Shown here: positions 22,336 to 30,577 of the stretch, in pieces
Layout: the number at the start of each line of letters is the position of its first letter
Numbering within the stretch: the first letter of the stretch is position 1
Source: Clostridia bacterium
GTDB lineage: Bacteria > Bacillota > Clostridia > Oscillospirales > CAG-272
Assembly (NCBI GenBank): GCA_017455185.1
Contig: JAFTBN010000008.1
Coordinates: 1 to 33,874, forward strand
DNA: 33,874 bases
Reading direction: 5' to 3'
The notes under the pieces: generated by a model
The model's database searches: none
The model's input: the letters and a program-made list of their open reading frames with translations, nothing else
Told to the model about the DNA's origin: nothing
Program-made: the position numbers and the translations under genes

Positions 22336-23511
22336 ATGAGTTTTTACTTCATAGTTCTTTGCATTTGCTGGTTTACGCTTCTGATTCTTGCCATTCTCGT
22401 CAAGGAAAACAGGAGAATTCCCGCCGACAAGAAATACATATATTATCTGACTTATCTGCTTTTGGCCCTGGCCGCCGTAGCTGAGTATCTGGTATACACG
22501 CTTCAGGGAAATTCGCAGATTCCTGAAATGGTTCTTCGCACGATCAAGATGACCGACTACATTCTGACTCCGCTGGTTCCCTTGGCATTCGTAGCCCAGA
22601 TGCAGATGAAAAACGTCCTTTACAAGATTATGTGGGGCATCAACGGGATCAACATCGTTTTGCAGATCACGTCGCTGTTCAACAATCTGATGATTGTTTC
22701 GGATGGGGCAAACCATTTTACTCGCGGACCATTGTATGGAGTGTACATGTTGCTTTCGGGTATGGAACTGGTCCTGGTCATGGTTCAGATCATTCTGTTC
22801 GGACGAAAGTATTGCGACCGGTTCTATCTCTCTTTGTACACCATCATCCTGCTTCTCGTGGGAGGCATATCCCTGCAGGAGTTCGTCAACCGGGAATACC
22901 GGACGGTTTATCTGTCGATGACAATCTCGGCCATCCTGCTTTTTATCCATATATCCGAGTTTTCCCAGCTCGCTCAGGACGAGCGGATTGCGCAGCAGCA
23001 GAAGCAGATGTGCACGGATTCGCTGACCGGCGTTAGGAGCCGGTATGCCTATTCCAGAGAACTCAAGGCATTGAGTTCGATGGAAAAGATGCCGCAGGAT
23101 TTGGTTCTTTTCCTGATTGACATCAACGGACTGAAATACGTCAACGACAAGTACGGGCATGACGCAGGGGATGAACTCATCAAGGACTGTACGGCCTGCA
23201 TCACTCGGACGTTCGAAAAGAACGGGGAGATTTTCCGCATAGGAGGAGACGAGTTCGTGGTCCTGACGCATACCGATGAAGCCGGGGCAAAACGATACGA
23301 GGCCAGGTTGGAGGAAGAAACCGAAAAATTCAAAGGCGTCCGAGCCTGGGAGACCGGGGTTTCCAGCGGTTTTGCGCAGGCCTGCGAGTTCCCGGACGAC
23401 AATCCGGAACAGCTGGCCGCGGAGGCAGACAGGCGGATGTACGAAGCCAAAAAGCAGTATTACCGAAGGGTCGGGGAGAATCACCGCAGACGGTATGATT
23501 TTGAAAGCTGA
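22336..23511 (+). CDS. Membrane diguanylate cyclase (GGDEF)
   Basis: A 391-residue protein. Hydrophobic segments up to about residue 205 form a seven-helix-like membrane module similar in style to its upstream neighbour. A short coiled linker (QDERIAQQQKQM) leads to a GGDEF domain: DSLTGVRSRYAY, LFLIDINGLKYVNDKYGHDAGD, then the active loop RIGGDEFVVL (GGDEF at 303-307). The domain should make c-di-GMP from two GTP. The product-inhibition I-site (RxxD starting nine residues before GG) is absent; those residues read EKNG, so feedback inhibition at that site is not expected. GGAG lies 11 nt before the ATG. It shares an operon with the EAL protein and is followed by a terminator. Confidence 0.95.
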   Translation: MSFYFIVLCICWFTLLILAILVKENRRIPADKKYIYYLTYLLLALAAVAEYLVYTLQGNSQIPEMVLRTIKMTDYILTPLVPLAFVAQMQMKNVLYKIMWGINGINIVLQITSLFNNLMIVSDGANHFTRGPLYGVYMLLSGMELVLVMVQIILFGRKYCDRFYLSLYTIILLLVGGISLQEFVNREYRTVYLSMTISAILLFIHISEFSQLAQDERIAQQQKQMCTDSLTGVRSRYAYSRELKALSSMEKMPQDLVLFLIDINGLKYVNDKYGHDAGDELIKDCTACITRTFEKNGEIFRIGGDEFVVLTHTDEAGAKRYEARLEEETEKFKGVRAWETGVSSGFAQACEFPDDNPEQLAAEADRRMYEAKKQYYRRVGENHRRRYDFES

Positions 23512-23514
23512 GGT

Positions 23515-23539
23515 GCAGCGGGCTTTGCCCGCTGCTTTT
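23515..23539 (+). terminator. Terminator of the EAL/GGDEF operon
   Basis: A perfect 9-bp stem GCAGCGGGC/GCCCGCTGC (23515-23523 with 23527-23535), loop TTT, then TTTT. Confidence 0.88.
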
Positions 23540-23750
23540 CTGATTCGCCGGCGGTGCATGCTTCAAACGGGTGAACGGTCCGAGTCCGTTTGTTTATGAA
23601 AAGGATAGAAGCAGAAGACAAGGTGTTCCTTGCCATGTGAAATCGGAAAGAAGCCGAATCCGGCGAAGGAGCTGCGAGGAGAACCTTTGGCCCCGGGGGC
23701 AGAAGTAAGCAGACGGAGGGTTGTTCGTGCATTTTCAAACTTCGTTTCGG
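23540..23750. other. Unexplained 210-bp stretch upstream of murD
   Basis: It lies between the terminator of the cyclase operon and the murD promoter. No gene is convincing on either strand. Several short stems are visible: CAAACGG/CCGTTTG (about 23564-23599), CAAGG-TGTT-CCTTG (about 23618-23631), TCGG/CCGA (about 23643-23657), GAAGG/CCTTT (about 23665-23692) and GCCCC/GGGGC (about 23690-23702). The chain of stems and purine-rich loops looks more like a stable RNA than spacer, but I recognise no known family. Confidence 0.35.
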
Positions 23751-23779
23751 TTGAATTGGCTGGCGGAATGTGGTACAAT
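23751..23779 (+). promoter_or_regulatory. Promoter of the murD operon
   Basis: TTGAAT (23751-23756), 17 bp, TACAAT (23774-23779) preceded by TG-G (extended -10). Confidence 0.75.
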
Positions 23780-23847
23780 AAAAAGGAAGATCAGGGCCGT
23801 ACCGACTCGCTTCCCAATTCATTCGGATGACACAAAGGCAGGTAAAG

Positions 23848-25272
23848 ATGGCGGCAGTAACAAGGGACATATGGAACAAGACCTGGAAGGGACACAGCGT
23901 AGCGGTTATCGGCTTCGGTATTTCCAACCGCCCTCTGACAAGACTGCTCAGACAGGCCGGAGCGGACGTGCTGGTTTTGGACGGCAAAACGCTCGAACAG
24001 CTCGGCCCGTCGGCACGCGAGATGGAGGCCGCAGGGGTAAGGTTCGCTCCATACGATGCGGATGGGGAATTGCCCGATGGAATCGACACCTTGTTCCGCA
24101 CGCCCGGAGTCAAGCCCGGCGACTTGCTGATCCGGAGGGCGGTGGCCAAGGGGGTCCGGCTGACCTCCGAGATGGAACTTTTTCTTTCCCTTACGCCGGC
24201 CTATACCATAGGAATCACGGGCTCGGACGGAAAGACGACGACCACCACCCTGACCGGATTGATCCTGGAGCAGGCGGCAGCCCGCACCGGAGCCAGGGTC
24301 TATGTGGGGGGGAACATCGGAACGCCTCTTCTGGAACGGGTGTTCGAAATGACCGAGAAGGATTTCGTCGTGCTCGAACTTTCCTCCTTTCAGCTGATGA
24401 CCATGACGCAGTCGCCCCGAAGATGCGCCATCACCAACATCAGTCCGAATCATCTGAACTGGCATCAAAGCATGGAGGAATACGTCCGGGCCAAATGCAA
24501 CATCCTGCTTCATCCGGACGCTTCGCTGTTCGTGACCAACGCGTGCAATCCCTATACCAGTGAAATCGCAAAGAATACCGATCTGCCCCTGATCTATTTT
24601 TCGGCCTACCGGCGTGACCGGCAGAGTATGGTGCCGCCCTTTAAAGGGGAAGCGGGTGCGCTGTATCTGCGGGACGGGATCATTTATTATCACGACGGGA
24701 AAACCGAACGGGAAATTTTGCGCAGGGAGGATTTGCTTCTTCCCGGGCAGCATAACGTGGAGAACTTCATGACCGCGGTCGGCCTTTGCATGGGGCTTGC
24801 GGAAAAGGAGGACTGGGAGAAGGTAGCCAAAACGTTTCCCGGGGTGGAGCATCGGCTGGAATTCGTATGCAATCGCGCCGGAGTGGATTATTTTAACTCC
24901 TCCATTGACTCCAGTCCCTCCAGAACCGAGGCGGCTCTGAAGGCCCTGAACCGCCGGCCGATTGTTTTGTGCGGCGGACAGGACAAGCACGTGCCCTTTG
25001 ATTCGCTGGCTCTGGCACTGGACCGGCAGGCTTCAGCCGTTGTGCTCACGGGTCAGGCCAGGGGCCTGATTCAGGAGGCTCTTGTACGGGCGGGCGCAAA
25101 AGTGCCCGTATACGTCGAGTCGGAGTTTGACGCGGCAGTGCGCCTGGCGGCTTCGCTGGCCAAGCCCGGGGATACGGTTCTATTGTCTCCGGCGTGCACC
25201 AGTTTCGATGTGTTTTCGAATTTTGAGGAAAGAGGACGGCATTTCAAGGATTTGGTGCGTTCTCTTCAATGA
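23848..25272 (+). CDS. murD: UDP-N-acetylmuramoyl-L-alanine--D-glutamate ligase
   Basis: A 474-residue cytoplasmic ligase that adds D-glutamate to UDP-MurNAc-L-Ala in peptidoglycan synthesis. Domain 1 starts SVAVIGFGISNRPL. The ATP-binding P-loop is GITGSDGKTTTT (about 122-133). ELSSFQL and NISPNHLNWHQSMEEYVRAK carry the metal-binding and carbamylated-lysine positions. GVEHRLEFV and LSPACTSFDVFSNFEERGRHFK are the C-terminal signatures. The usual NDSKATN motif is replaced by FNSSIDSSPSR, a form I associate with clostridial MurD. An in-frame ATG at 23827 exists; the one at 23848 is preferred because AAGGCAGG lies before it and the family N-terminus fits. murD here is separate from the main mur cluster and heads a four-gene operon. 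Confidence 0.95.
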   Translation: MAAVTRDIWNKTWKGHSVAVIGFGISNRPLTRLLRQAGADVLVLDGKTLEQLGPSAREMEAAGVRFAPYDADGELPDGIDTLFRTPGVKPGDLLIRRAVAKGVRLTSEMELFLSLTPAYTIGITGSDGKTTTTTLTGLILEQAAARTGARVYVGGNIGTPLLERVFEMTEKDFVVLELSSFQLMTMTQSPRRCAITNISPNHLNWHQSMEEYVRAKCNILLHPDASLFVTNACNPYTSEIAKNTDLPLIYFSAYRRDRQSMVPPFKGEAGALYLRDGIIYYHDGKTEREILRREDLLLPGQHNVENFMTAVGLCMGLAEKEDWEKVAKTFPGVEHRLEFVCNRAGVDYFNSSIDSSPSRTEAALKALNRRPIVLCGGQDKHVPFDSLALALDRQASAVVLTGQARGLIQEALVRAGAKVPVYVESEFDAAVRLAASLAKPGDTVLLSPACTSFDVFSNFEERGRHFKDLVRSLQ

Positions 25273-25309
25273 TGCCCCCGGAGGGGGCGGACAGGACGGA
25301 TAAAGACAG

Positions 25310-26593
25310 ATGGATTTTGAGGATTCATTGCTTCGCCTGGGCGATGCGGCCGAGGCGGACCTGAAGGAACGGTTTGACGAAATCGACCGGATTTCGTTTT
25401 TGCATACCAAGAGGATTCTGGAGGCGTTTGCCCGGCACAAGGTAAGCGACGCCTGCTTCAACCCGACCAGCGGATACGGGTACGACGATCTGGGACGGGA
25501 TAAACTGGACCTGATTTTTGCGGACGTTTTCGGCGCGGAAAAGGCGCTGGTCCGCACGCAGATTGTCAACGGAACCCAGGCCCTGACCGTGGGATTGTTC
25601 GGCCTTCTGCGGCCGGGCGACACCATGCTTTCGGTGGCGGGCAAACCTTATGATACGCTGGAGCAGGTCATCGGGCTTTCGGGTCGTCCCGGGGACGGGT
25701 CCCTGAAGGATTTCGGCGTCGGATATGCCTGCGTGGAACTGACAAAGGACGGAAAACTGGATTTTCCGAAAATGGAAGCCGAAATCGACAAGCCCGGACG
25801 AAAGGTCCGCATGCTGTTTGTACAGCGGTCCAAGGGTTATCTCAACCGGCGCACCCTGACTTCGGCGGAAATCGGGGAACTGGTGGCGTTTGCCAGGGCC
25901 AAGGATCCCGGACTGTACGTTGTGGTGGACAACTGCTACGGAGAGTTCGTAGAGGAAAAGGAACCTTCTGCCTACGGAGCGGATCTGGTCATCGGCTCGC
26001 TCATCAAAAATCCGGGCGGCGGCATGGCCGAGACCGGAGGATATCTGGCCGGCCGGGAACGCGCCGTCGAGCTTTGCTCGTACCGCCTGACCTCGCCCGG
26101 AACCGGCGGGGAAGTCGGGGCTACGCTCGGGGTCAACAAGTCGCTGTACAAGGGGCTTTTCTACGCGCCCCATACCACTGCTCAGGCCCTGAAGACCGCC
26201 CATTTCGCCGCGTACGTGTTCGAGGCGTTGGGTATGGAAGTGGAACCCGGATGGAAAGAGAGAAGAGCGGACATCATCCTGGCCGTCCGGACCGGATCGC
26301 CTGAGGCGCTCTGCGCGCTTTGCCGGGGCATTCAGGCAGGCTCTCCCGTGGATGCGTATGTCACCCCGGAACCCTGGGATATGCCCGGGTATACCGACCG
26401 GGTCATCATGGCAGCCGGGGCTTTCACACAGGGCTCTTCCATCGAACTGAGCGCGGACGGACCGCTTCGTCCGCCCTATACGGCCTATCTTCAGGGCGGA
26501 CTGACGTATGAATCCGGTAAAATCGGCATTCTGAGTGCGGCGCAGGCTCTGCTGGATGCAGGCCTTTGCAAAATAGGAGGAACGAACGCATGA
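25310..26593 (+). CDS. PLP-dependent aluminium-resistance/methionine gamma-lyase-like protein
   Basis: A 427-residue fold-type I PLP enzyme. The family (named for an aluminium resistance protein; YnbB in Bacillus) resembles Cys/Met metabolism enzymes. Seen here: FNPTSGYGYDDLGRD, VNGTQALTVGLFGLLRPGD (cofactor phosphate site), VVVDNCYGEFVE with the pyridine-binding Asp207, and GSLIKNPGGGMAETGG with the PLP-binding Lys233. The C-terminal block QGSSIELSADGPLRPPY is family-typical. The true substrate is not established; C-S lyase activity is a reasonable guess given the cysteine desulfurase downstream. Its ribosome site is weak. The stop overlaps the next start as ATGA, so the lipoprotein gene is coupled to it. 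Confidence 0.88.
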   Translation: MDFEDSLLRLGDAAEADLKERFDEIDRISFLHTKRILEAFARHKVSDACFNPTSGYGYDDLGRDKLDLIFADVFGAEKALVRTQIVNGTQALTVGLFGLLRPGDTMLSVAGKPYDTLEQVIGLSGRPGDGSLKDFGVGYACVELTKDGKLDFPKMEAEIDKPGRKVRMLFVQRSKGYLNRRTLTSAEIGELVAFARAKDPGLYVVVDNCYGEFVEEKEPSAYGADLVIGSLIKNPGGGMAETGGYLAGRERAVELCSYRLTSPGTGGEVGATLGVNKSLYKGLFYAPHTTAQALKTAHFAAYVFEALGMEVEPGWKERRADIILAVRTGSPEALCALCRGIQAGSPVDAYVTPEPWDMPGYTDRVIMAAGAFTQGSSIELSADGPLRPPYTAYLQGGLTYESGKIGILSAAQALLDAGLCKIGGTNA

Positions 26594-27684
26594 GCATGAA
26601 CAAAATCCGGACGGGGAAGGAATCCCGGGGCGCAGGAAAGGCCGTTCTGGCCCTGCTGCTTCTTTGCGCAATCCTGATGCCGGTCCTTTGCTCCTGCGGA
26701 GAGCAGGAGGACGTGCCCCAGGGAATGCAGATTGCGACGCTGGACGGGGCGCTTTACCGCCTGTACATTCCGCGTACCTGGACTTCCAATACCAACAGCG
26801 GTACATCCGGCGGCTATTTTTCCAACAATGACATCTGCCGGGTTTCCTTCATGCCCGTAGAGAAGAGCGGGTACACCGAGCCGGAAGACTACGGCGCCCA
26901 TGTGCTGGAGGCCATGGAGGCCCGTTTCCCGGATTATGAACTGGTCAACGAATCCGAGGTGACGCTGGGCGGGGAAACGGCAAAGGCCTATCTGTATACC
27001 TTTACGTATATGGAAACTCCGTGCAAATACACCGACCTGATTCTTTCCCACGAAGGGGTCCTGTACCGGATGCTCTTTGCCTTTACACAGGAGAATTACG
27101 ACGGTTACAGCGACGACCGGGACAGCATTGTCAACGACTTCCGCTTTATGACGGTTCCGTACAAGTCCGACGAAATCTTTACGATCCCCTCGGACGTTGC
27201 CGCTCCCGACGGGATGAAACTGGCCTCGTTCGACCGCGGCGCCTTCCGTCTTTTCGTTCCTTCGGACTGGCGGATTGCCTCGCAGAACGGCGTGGCGCTT
27301 TCGTACGTGTCGGATGCGGACCGCTCCAGCGTTTCCATGATCCCCTATATGCCGGACGAGGACTCCATGTCCATCCCGGAATATTTCGCCCTGTGCGAAA
27401 AATCTTATGCCGCCTCGCTTCCGGGCTATACGCTTGTAAGCAAGACCGAGTTCCATCACGACACGGATACTTCGGACAGCTGGACCATCAAGATGGGAGG
27501 CCGGGTAGCCAACCGGTATGAATACAAGGCAACGGTGGACGGGGTGGAATACCACTATCTGCAATATGTAGCATCCTATGCCACCATGTTCTACGTCCTG
27601 ACCTATACCTCGACCGAGGCTCTTTTCGATTCGCATCTGAGTCAGGTCGAGCAGATCCGCCAGGCGGTTCAACTGGGGTATTGA
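26590..27684 (+). CDS. Lipoprotein with two PsbP/DcrB-like repeats
   Basis: A 364-residue predicted surface lipoprotein. A basic N-terminus and a hydrophobic stretch lead to the lipobox VLCSC (cysteine near residue 36). The mature part holds two copies of one domain, starting at about residues 45 (MQIATLDGALYRLYIPRTW) and 215 (MKLASFDRGAFRLFVPSDW). Each runs into an aromatic, beta-rich segment with a YxxYxxTxDGxEY or TFTYxETPCKYTDL hairpin. This pattern is like PsbP/DcrB-type domains, but no function is known for these. The ATG at 26590 overlaps the previous stop and has AGGAGG 10 nt before it. The stop is 1 nt from the cysteine desulfurase start, so the genes are tightly linked. Confidence 0.75.
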   Translation: MSMNKIRTGKESRGAGKAVLALLLLCAILMPVLCSCGEQEDVPQGMQIATLDGALYRLYIPRTWTSNTNSGTSGGYFSNNDICRVSFMPVEKSGYTEPEDYGAHVLEAMEARFPDYELVNESEVTLGGETAKAYLYTFTYMETPCKYTDLILSHEGVLYRMLFAFTQENYDGYSDDRDSIVNDFRFMTVPYKSDEIFTIPSDVAAPDGMKLASFDRGAFRLFVPSDWRIASQNGVALSYVSDADRSSVSMIPYMPDEDSMSIPEYFALCEKSYAASLPGYTLVSKTEFHHDTDTSDSWTIKMGGRVANRYEYKATVDGVEYHYLQYVASYATMFYVLTYTSTEALFDSHLSQVEQIRQAVQLGY

Positions 27685-27685
27685 G

Positions 27686-28846
27686 ATGATTTATCTGGAT
27701 AACAGCGCGACGACTCCTCTCTGTCCCGAGGCCCGTCTGGCCATCGAGCAGGCCATGGACTGCTATGGCAATCCGTCCTCTCTGCATGCCCGCGGACTTG
27801 AGGCTTTCACTCTTTTGCAAAAGGCGAGGGGGGAAGTCCGGACAAGCCTGGGACTGGGAAACGCGGATAAAAGTCTTCTGGTTTTCTGCGGAAGCGGAAG
27901 CGAAGCGACCAATCTGGCTCTTTTCGGCGTTTGCCGCGCCAAGACCCGTTACCCGAAAAAGACCATTCTCACGACCGACGGGGAGCATCCTTCGGTGGAG
28001 AACAGCCTGCGTCAGCTCGAAAAGGAAGGATTCCGGGTCGTCCGCATCGGGACAAGACGCGGGATACTGGACAGGGATGCCATCCGGAAAGAACTGGAGG
28101 CGGGCGACGTGTTCCTTCTTTCCATGATGGCGGTCAACAACGAAACCGGGTGCGTGTACGACGTGCCGGAGATAGCCCGGATGGCCAAGGAATACGACCC
28201 CGGGATACTCGTGCACTGCGACGCGGTGCAGGCCTATGGAAAACTGGACATCCGCCCTGCGCGTCAGGGACTGGATCTGGTCACGGTTTCGGCCCATAAG
28301 ATTCACGGTCCCAAGGGTGTCGGAGCGCTCTATGTAGGGGCAGATATTATGAAAAGGAAGCAACTTGTTCCGCTGGTGCAGGGAGGGGGACAGGAATACG
28401 GCCTGCGTTCGGGAACCGAGAACCTGCCCGGTATTGTGGGATTCGGAGCGGCCGCCCGGGTGATGACCCTGTGCCGCGAAAAGGACGCAGTTCACTTTGA
28501 AGACCTGAAAAGGACACTCAAAGAATCCCTGGAAGGGAGCGGAATCGTGTTCCACGAATCCGCCGGGACCTCCGCGCCTCATATCGTATCGCTCGAAGTG
28601 CCGGGTGTGCGGAGCGAAACCATGCTCCACTATCTTTCCTCCCGGGGCATCTGTGTCTCGGCCGGCTCGGCCTGTTCGGCCAAAAAGAAGGAACCCAGCC
28701 GCGCGCTGCTTGCCTTCGGCCTGGACGAAAAGGCGGCGGACAGCACCCTGCGGATCAGTTTCGGTCGGTACAACACCAAAGAGGAAACAGCCGAACTGTC
28801 CGCGGCGCTCCGTCAGGGGCTGCAGAACCTGGTGCACCGCAGATAG
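27686..28846 (+). CDS. Cysteine desulfurase (NifS/IscS family)
   Basis: A 386-residue PLP enzyme that removes sulfur from cysteine as a persulfide for Fe-S clusters or thio-modified tRNA. It begins IYLDNSATTPLCPEA and has SGSEATNLA, HCDAVQAYGKL, the PLP-binding Lys205 in SAHKIHGPKGVGALY, RSGTENLPGIVGFG, and the catalytic Cys330 in VSAGSACSAKKKEPS. ALRISFGRYN near the C-terminus is also typical. The active-site loop is the longer group I kind. Neither iscU nor thiI/mnmA follows, so the sulfur acceptor is not shown by the context. It begins 1 nt after the lipoprotein gene and ends the murD operon. No obvious terminator follows within the next 80 bp. Confidence 0.94.
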   Translation: MIYLDNSATTPLCPEARLAIEQAMDCYGNPSSLHARGLEAFTLLQKARGEVRTSLGLGNADKSLLVFCGSGSEATNLALFGVCRAKTRYPKKTILTTDGEHPSVENSLRQLEKEGFRVVRIGTRRGILDRDAIRKELEAGDVFLLSMMAVNNETGCVYDVPEIARMAKEYDPGILVHCDAVQAYGKLDIRPARQGLDLVTVSAHKIHGPKGVGALYVGADIMKRKQLVPLVQGGGQEYGLRSGTENLPGIVGFGAAARVMTLCREKDAVHFEDLKRTLKESLEGSGIVFHESAGTSAPHIVSLEVPGVRSETMLHYLSSRGICVSAGSACSAKKKEPSRALLAFGLDEKAADSTLRISFGRYNTKEETAELSAALRQGLQNLVHRR

Positions 28847-28934
28847 ACCGGGGTGCCCGGATCCGGAACAGGGGAGAGATAGTATCTTTTCCATTTCGGT
28901 ACAGGACTCTTTCTGTGAAAAAGCAAAAAGATAC

Positions 28935-28963
28935 TTTACAAATGCGTTTTGCTGCGGTATAAT
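28935..28963 (+). promoter_or_regulatory. Promoter of the small membrane protein gene
   Basis: TTTACA (28935-28940), 17 bp, TATAAT (28958-28963), about 30 bp before the start codon. Confidence 0.85.
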
Positions 28964-28994
28964 AGTACCAACTTCGAAGGGAGGTTCCACCATC

Positions 28995-29228
28995 ATGGCA
29001 GGAAGCAAAGATTATTTTGGTATAGACAGTAAAATCGTAAACATCCTTTTGGCGATTTTCGTCGGCCCCATTCTCGGTATTATCGTCCGTTTCATGGAAG
29101 GCAAGATTGTAGCGGGTGTGGTTCGCATCATTCTGATTTTCACCGTTATCGGCAGCTTTATCGTTTGGCTGGTTGATTTGATTAAAATCATTACCGACGG
29201 TTCCATCTGGAGACTGCTCAACAGCTGA
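28995..29228 (+). CDS. Small two-helix membrane protein (TM2-like)
   Basis: A 77-residue protein with two hydrophobic helices (about 14-34 and 41-64) joined by the short turn FMEGKIVAG. It ends WLVDLIKIITDGSIWRLLNS. The arrangement, a SKIVNILLAIFVGPILG first helix and a second helix ending in WLVDLI, resembles the TM2-domain family, but similarity is modest and the function is unknown. A strong GGGAGGTT ribosome site precedes the ATG. It has its own promoter and terminator and sits directly upstream of the heat-shock operon without sharing its CIRCE site. Confidence 0.75.
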   Translation: MAGSKDYFGIDSKIVNILLAIFVGPILGIIVRFMEGKIVAGVVRIILIFTVIGSFIVWLVDLIKIITDGSIWRLLNS

Positions 29229-29245
29229 TCGAAACCAAAGAAAGC

Positions 29246-29275
29246 AAGGCGGGTTTGCATGCCCGCCTTTTCTTT
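29246..29275 (+). terminator. Terminator of the small membrane protein gene
   Basis: An 8-bp stem AAGGCGGG/CCCGCCTT (29246-29253 with 29262-29269), followed by TTCTTTT. Confidence 0.88.
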
Positions 29276-29278
29276 TGC

Positions 29279-29326
29279 CTTCCGGTGTGCTTTCCGGCGT
29301 GCCTTACGGCGTGCCATCCGGCGGCG
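29279..29326. repeat. Four imperfect 12-bp tandem repeats
   Basis: Units CTTCCGGTGTGC, TTTCCGGCGTGC, CTTACGGCGTGC and CATCCGGCGGCG follow each other directly after the terminator. They share the core CGGYGTGC. No function is evident. Confidence 0.7.
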
Positions 29327-29384
29327 TCTTTAGCACTCGGCAAAGAAAAAGTCAAAAAAAGTCAAAAATTTTTTCAGGAAACCC

Positions 29385-29413
29385 TTGACAAACCAAAACG
29401 AAAGGGGTATAGT
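29385..29413 (+). promoter_or_regulatory. Promoter of the hrcA heat-shock operon
   Basis: TTGACA (29385-29390), 17 bp, TATAGT (29408-29413). The start of transcription falls just before the CIRCE element. Just upstream is a doubled AAAAAGTCAAAAA motif (about 29346-29367). Confidence 0.88.
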
Positions 29414-29424
29414 ATAGCCAAAGG

Positions 29425-29451
29425 TTAGCACTTGAGACCTTTGAGTGCTAA
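29425..29451 (+). promoter_or_regulatory. CIRCE operator (HrcA binding site)
   Basis: TTAGCACTT-N9-GAGTGCTAA matches the CIRCE consensus (TTAGCACTC-N9-GAGTGCTAA) with one mismatch. It lies between the promoter and hrcA, so HrcA represses its own operon. A single intact half-site, TTAGCACTC, also occurs at 29330-29338. Confidence 0.96.
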
Positions 29452-29488
29452 TCCGAGACCGGTACACGGAGAACGGAGGACAGCGGGA

Positions 29489-30577
29489 ATGGCAAAAGAT
29501 CCGGGCGTATTGACCGAGCGGAAAAAGAAGATTTTAAAAGCAATCATCGAATCGCACATTGCGAACGGCGAACCCGTCGGTTCCAAGTATCTGACCGAAA
29601 ACAAGCAGATCGAGTGTTCGTCTGCCACCATCCGCAACGAGATGGCCGAACTGGAGGATATGGGGTATCTGGAACAGCCTCATACGAGTGCCGGAAGGAT
29701 TCCCAGCGAGCTTGGCTACCGGTTTTACGTGGACTCCCTGATTGAGGATTACTCCGTAACCGCCAAGGAAGTGGAGCAGATTCACCAGATGATGCGCAGC
29801 AAGGTGTCCGAGCTGGACCAGATCATGAACATGGCCTCCAAGGTGGCCTCTCATCTGACCAACTACACCGCGATTGCGGTCAAGCCCCGTGAAACCCTTG
29901 TAACCATCAACCGGTTCGAGACCATTTTCATCGACGAATATCATTTCATCCTGGTGCTTGTCACTTCGGGGGATGTGGTGAAGACCAAGAACATCACCAC
30001 GACCCGTTCGCTGACCCGCGCGTTTGTCGGGCAGGTCGCGGACAGCCTGAACACCCATCTTGCTGGTAAGAGCGCGCAGGAAATCAATCTGCCCCTGATG
30101 ATGAGTCTGGAAACCGAGTTTGCTCCCTATTCCGAACTGGTCAGCCCGGTGATGAAAGTGGTGTACGACACGATGAGCGTGCTGGACCAGGGCGAGATGC
30201 AGGTGGCCGGAATGGACCGCTTGCTCGAGTATCCCGAATACAAGGATATGGAAAGCCTCAAGCGTCTGATCGGGACCATCGAGGAGAAAGAGGAAATCGT
30301 CAATCTGGTGTCCGAAGCCGGACGGGATCAGCACAACATCGTCATCGGTTCGGAAAGCGAAGTCAAGGTGATGGAGAATTCCTCCCTTGTGTTCAAACCG
30401 GTGGTCCGGAACGGGAAGACCGTGGGTGCCATCGGGGTCATCGGGCCGCTCCGAATGGATTATGCCAGGGTCCTGGCGCTTCTGGAGGCGGTGACCGGAA
30501 ATGTGTCCGAATTGCTGGATGACCGGAAACTGGATGAACGGAAAATAGAAGATAAAGGGGATACCAATCATGGATGA
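29489..30577 (+). CDS. hrcA: Heat-inducible transcription repressor HrcA
   Basis: A 362-residue repressor of class I heat-shock genes. A winged helix DNA-binding domain opens the protein: LTERKKKILKAIIESHIANGEPVGSKYLTE, then SSATIRNEMAELEDMGYLEQPHTSAGRIPSELGYRFYVD (to about residue 80). The HrcA core and C-terminal dimer region follow, ending in SSLVFKPVVRNGKTVGAIGVIGPLRMDYARVLALLEAV. The open frame extends upstream to 29432, inside CIRCE; the ATG at 29489 is chosen because GGAGGA precedes it and the family N-terminus starts there. Its end overlaps grpE by 8 nt. Activity is normally set by GroEL-assisted folding of HrcA. Confidence 0.97.
   Translation: MAKDPGVLTERKKKILKAIIESHIANGEPVGSKYLTENKQIECSSATIRNEMAELEDMGYLEQPHTSAGRIPSELGYRFYVDSLIEDYSVTAKEVEQIHQMMRSKVSELDQIMNMASKVASHLTNYTAIAVKPRETLVTINRFETIFIDEYHFILVLVTSGDVVKTKNITTTRSLTRAFVGQVADSLNTHLAGKSAQEINLPLMMSLETEFAPYSELVSPVMKVVYDTMSVLDQGEMQVAGMDRLLEYPEYKDMESLKRLIGTIEEKEEIVNLVSEAGRDQHNIVIGSESEVKVMENSSLVFKPVVRNGKTVGAIGVIGPLRMDYARVLALLEAVTGNVSELLDDRKLDERKIEDKGDTNHG

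Noticed and set aside
23630..23830. 66-codon frame upstream of murD
   Set aside because: It crosses the murD promoter and has no ribosome site or recognisable sequence.
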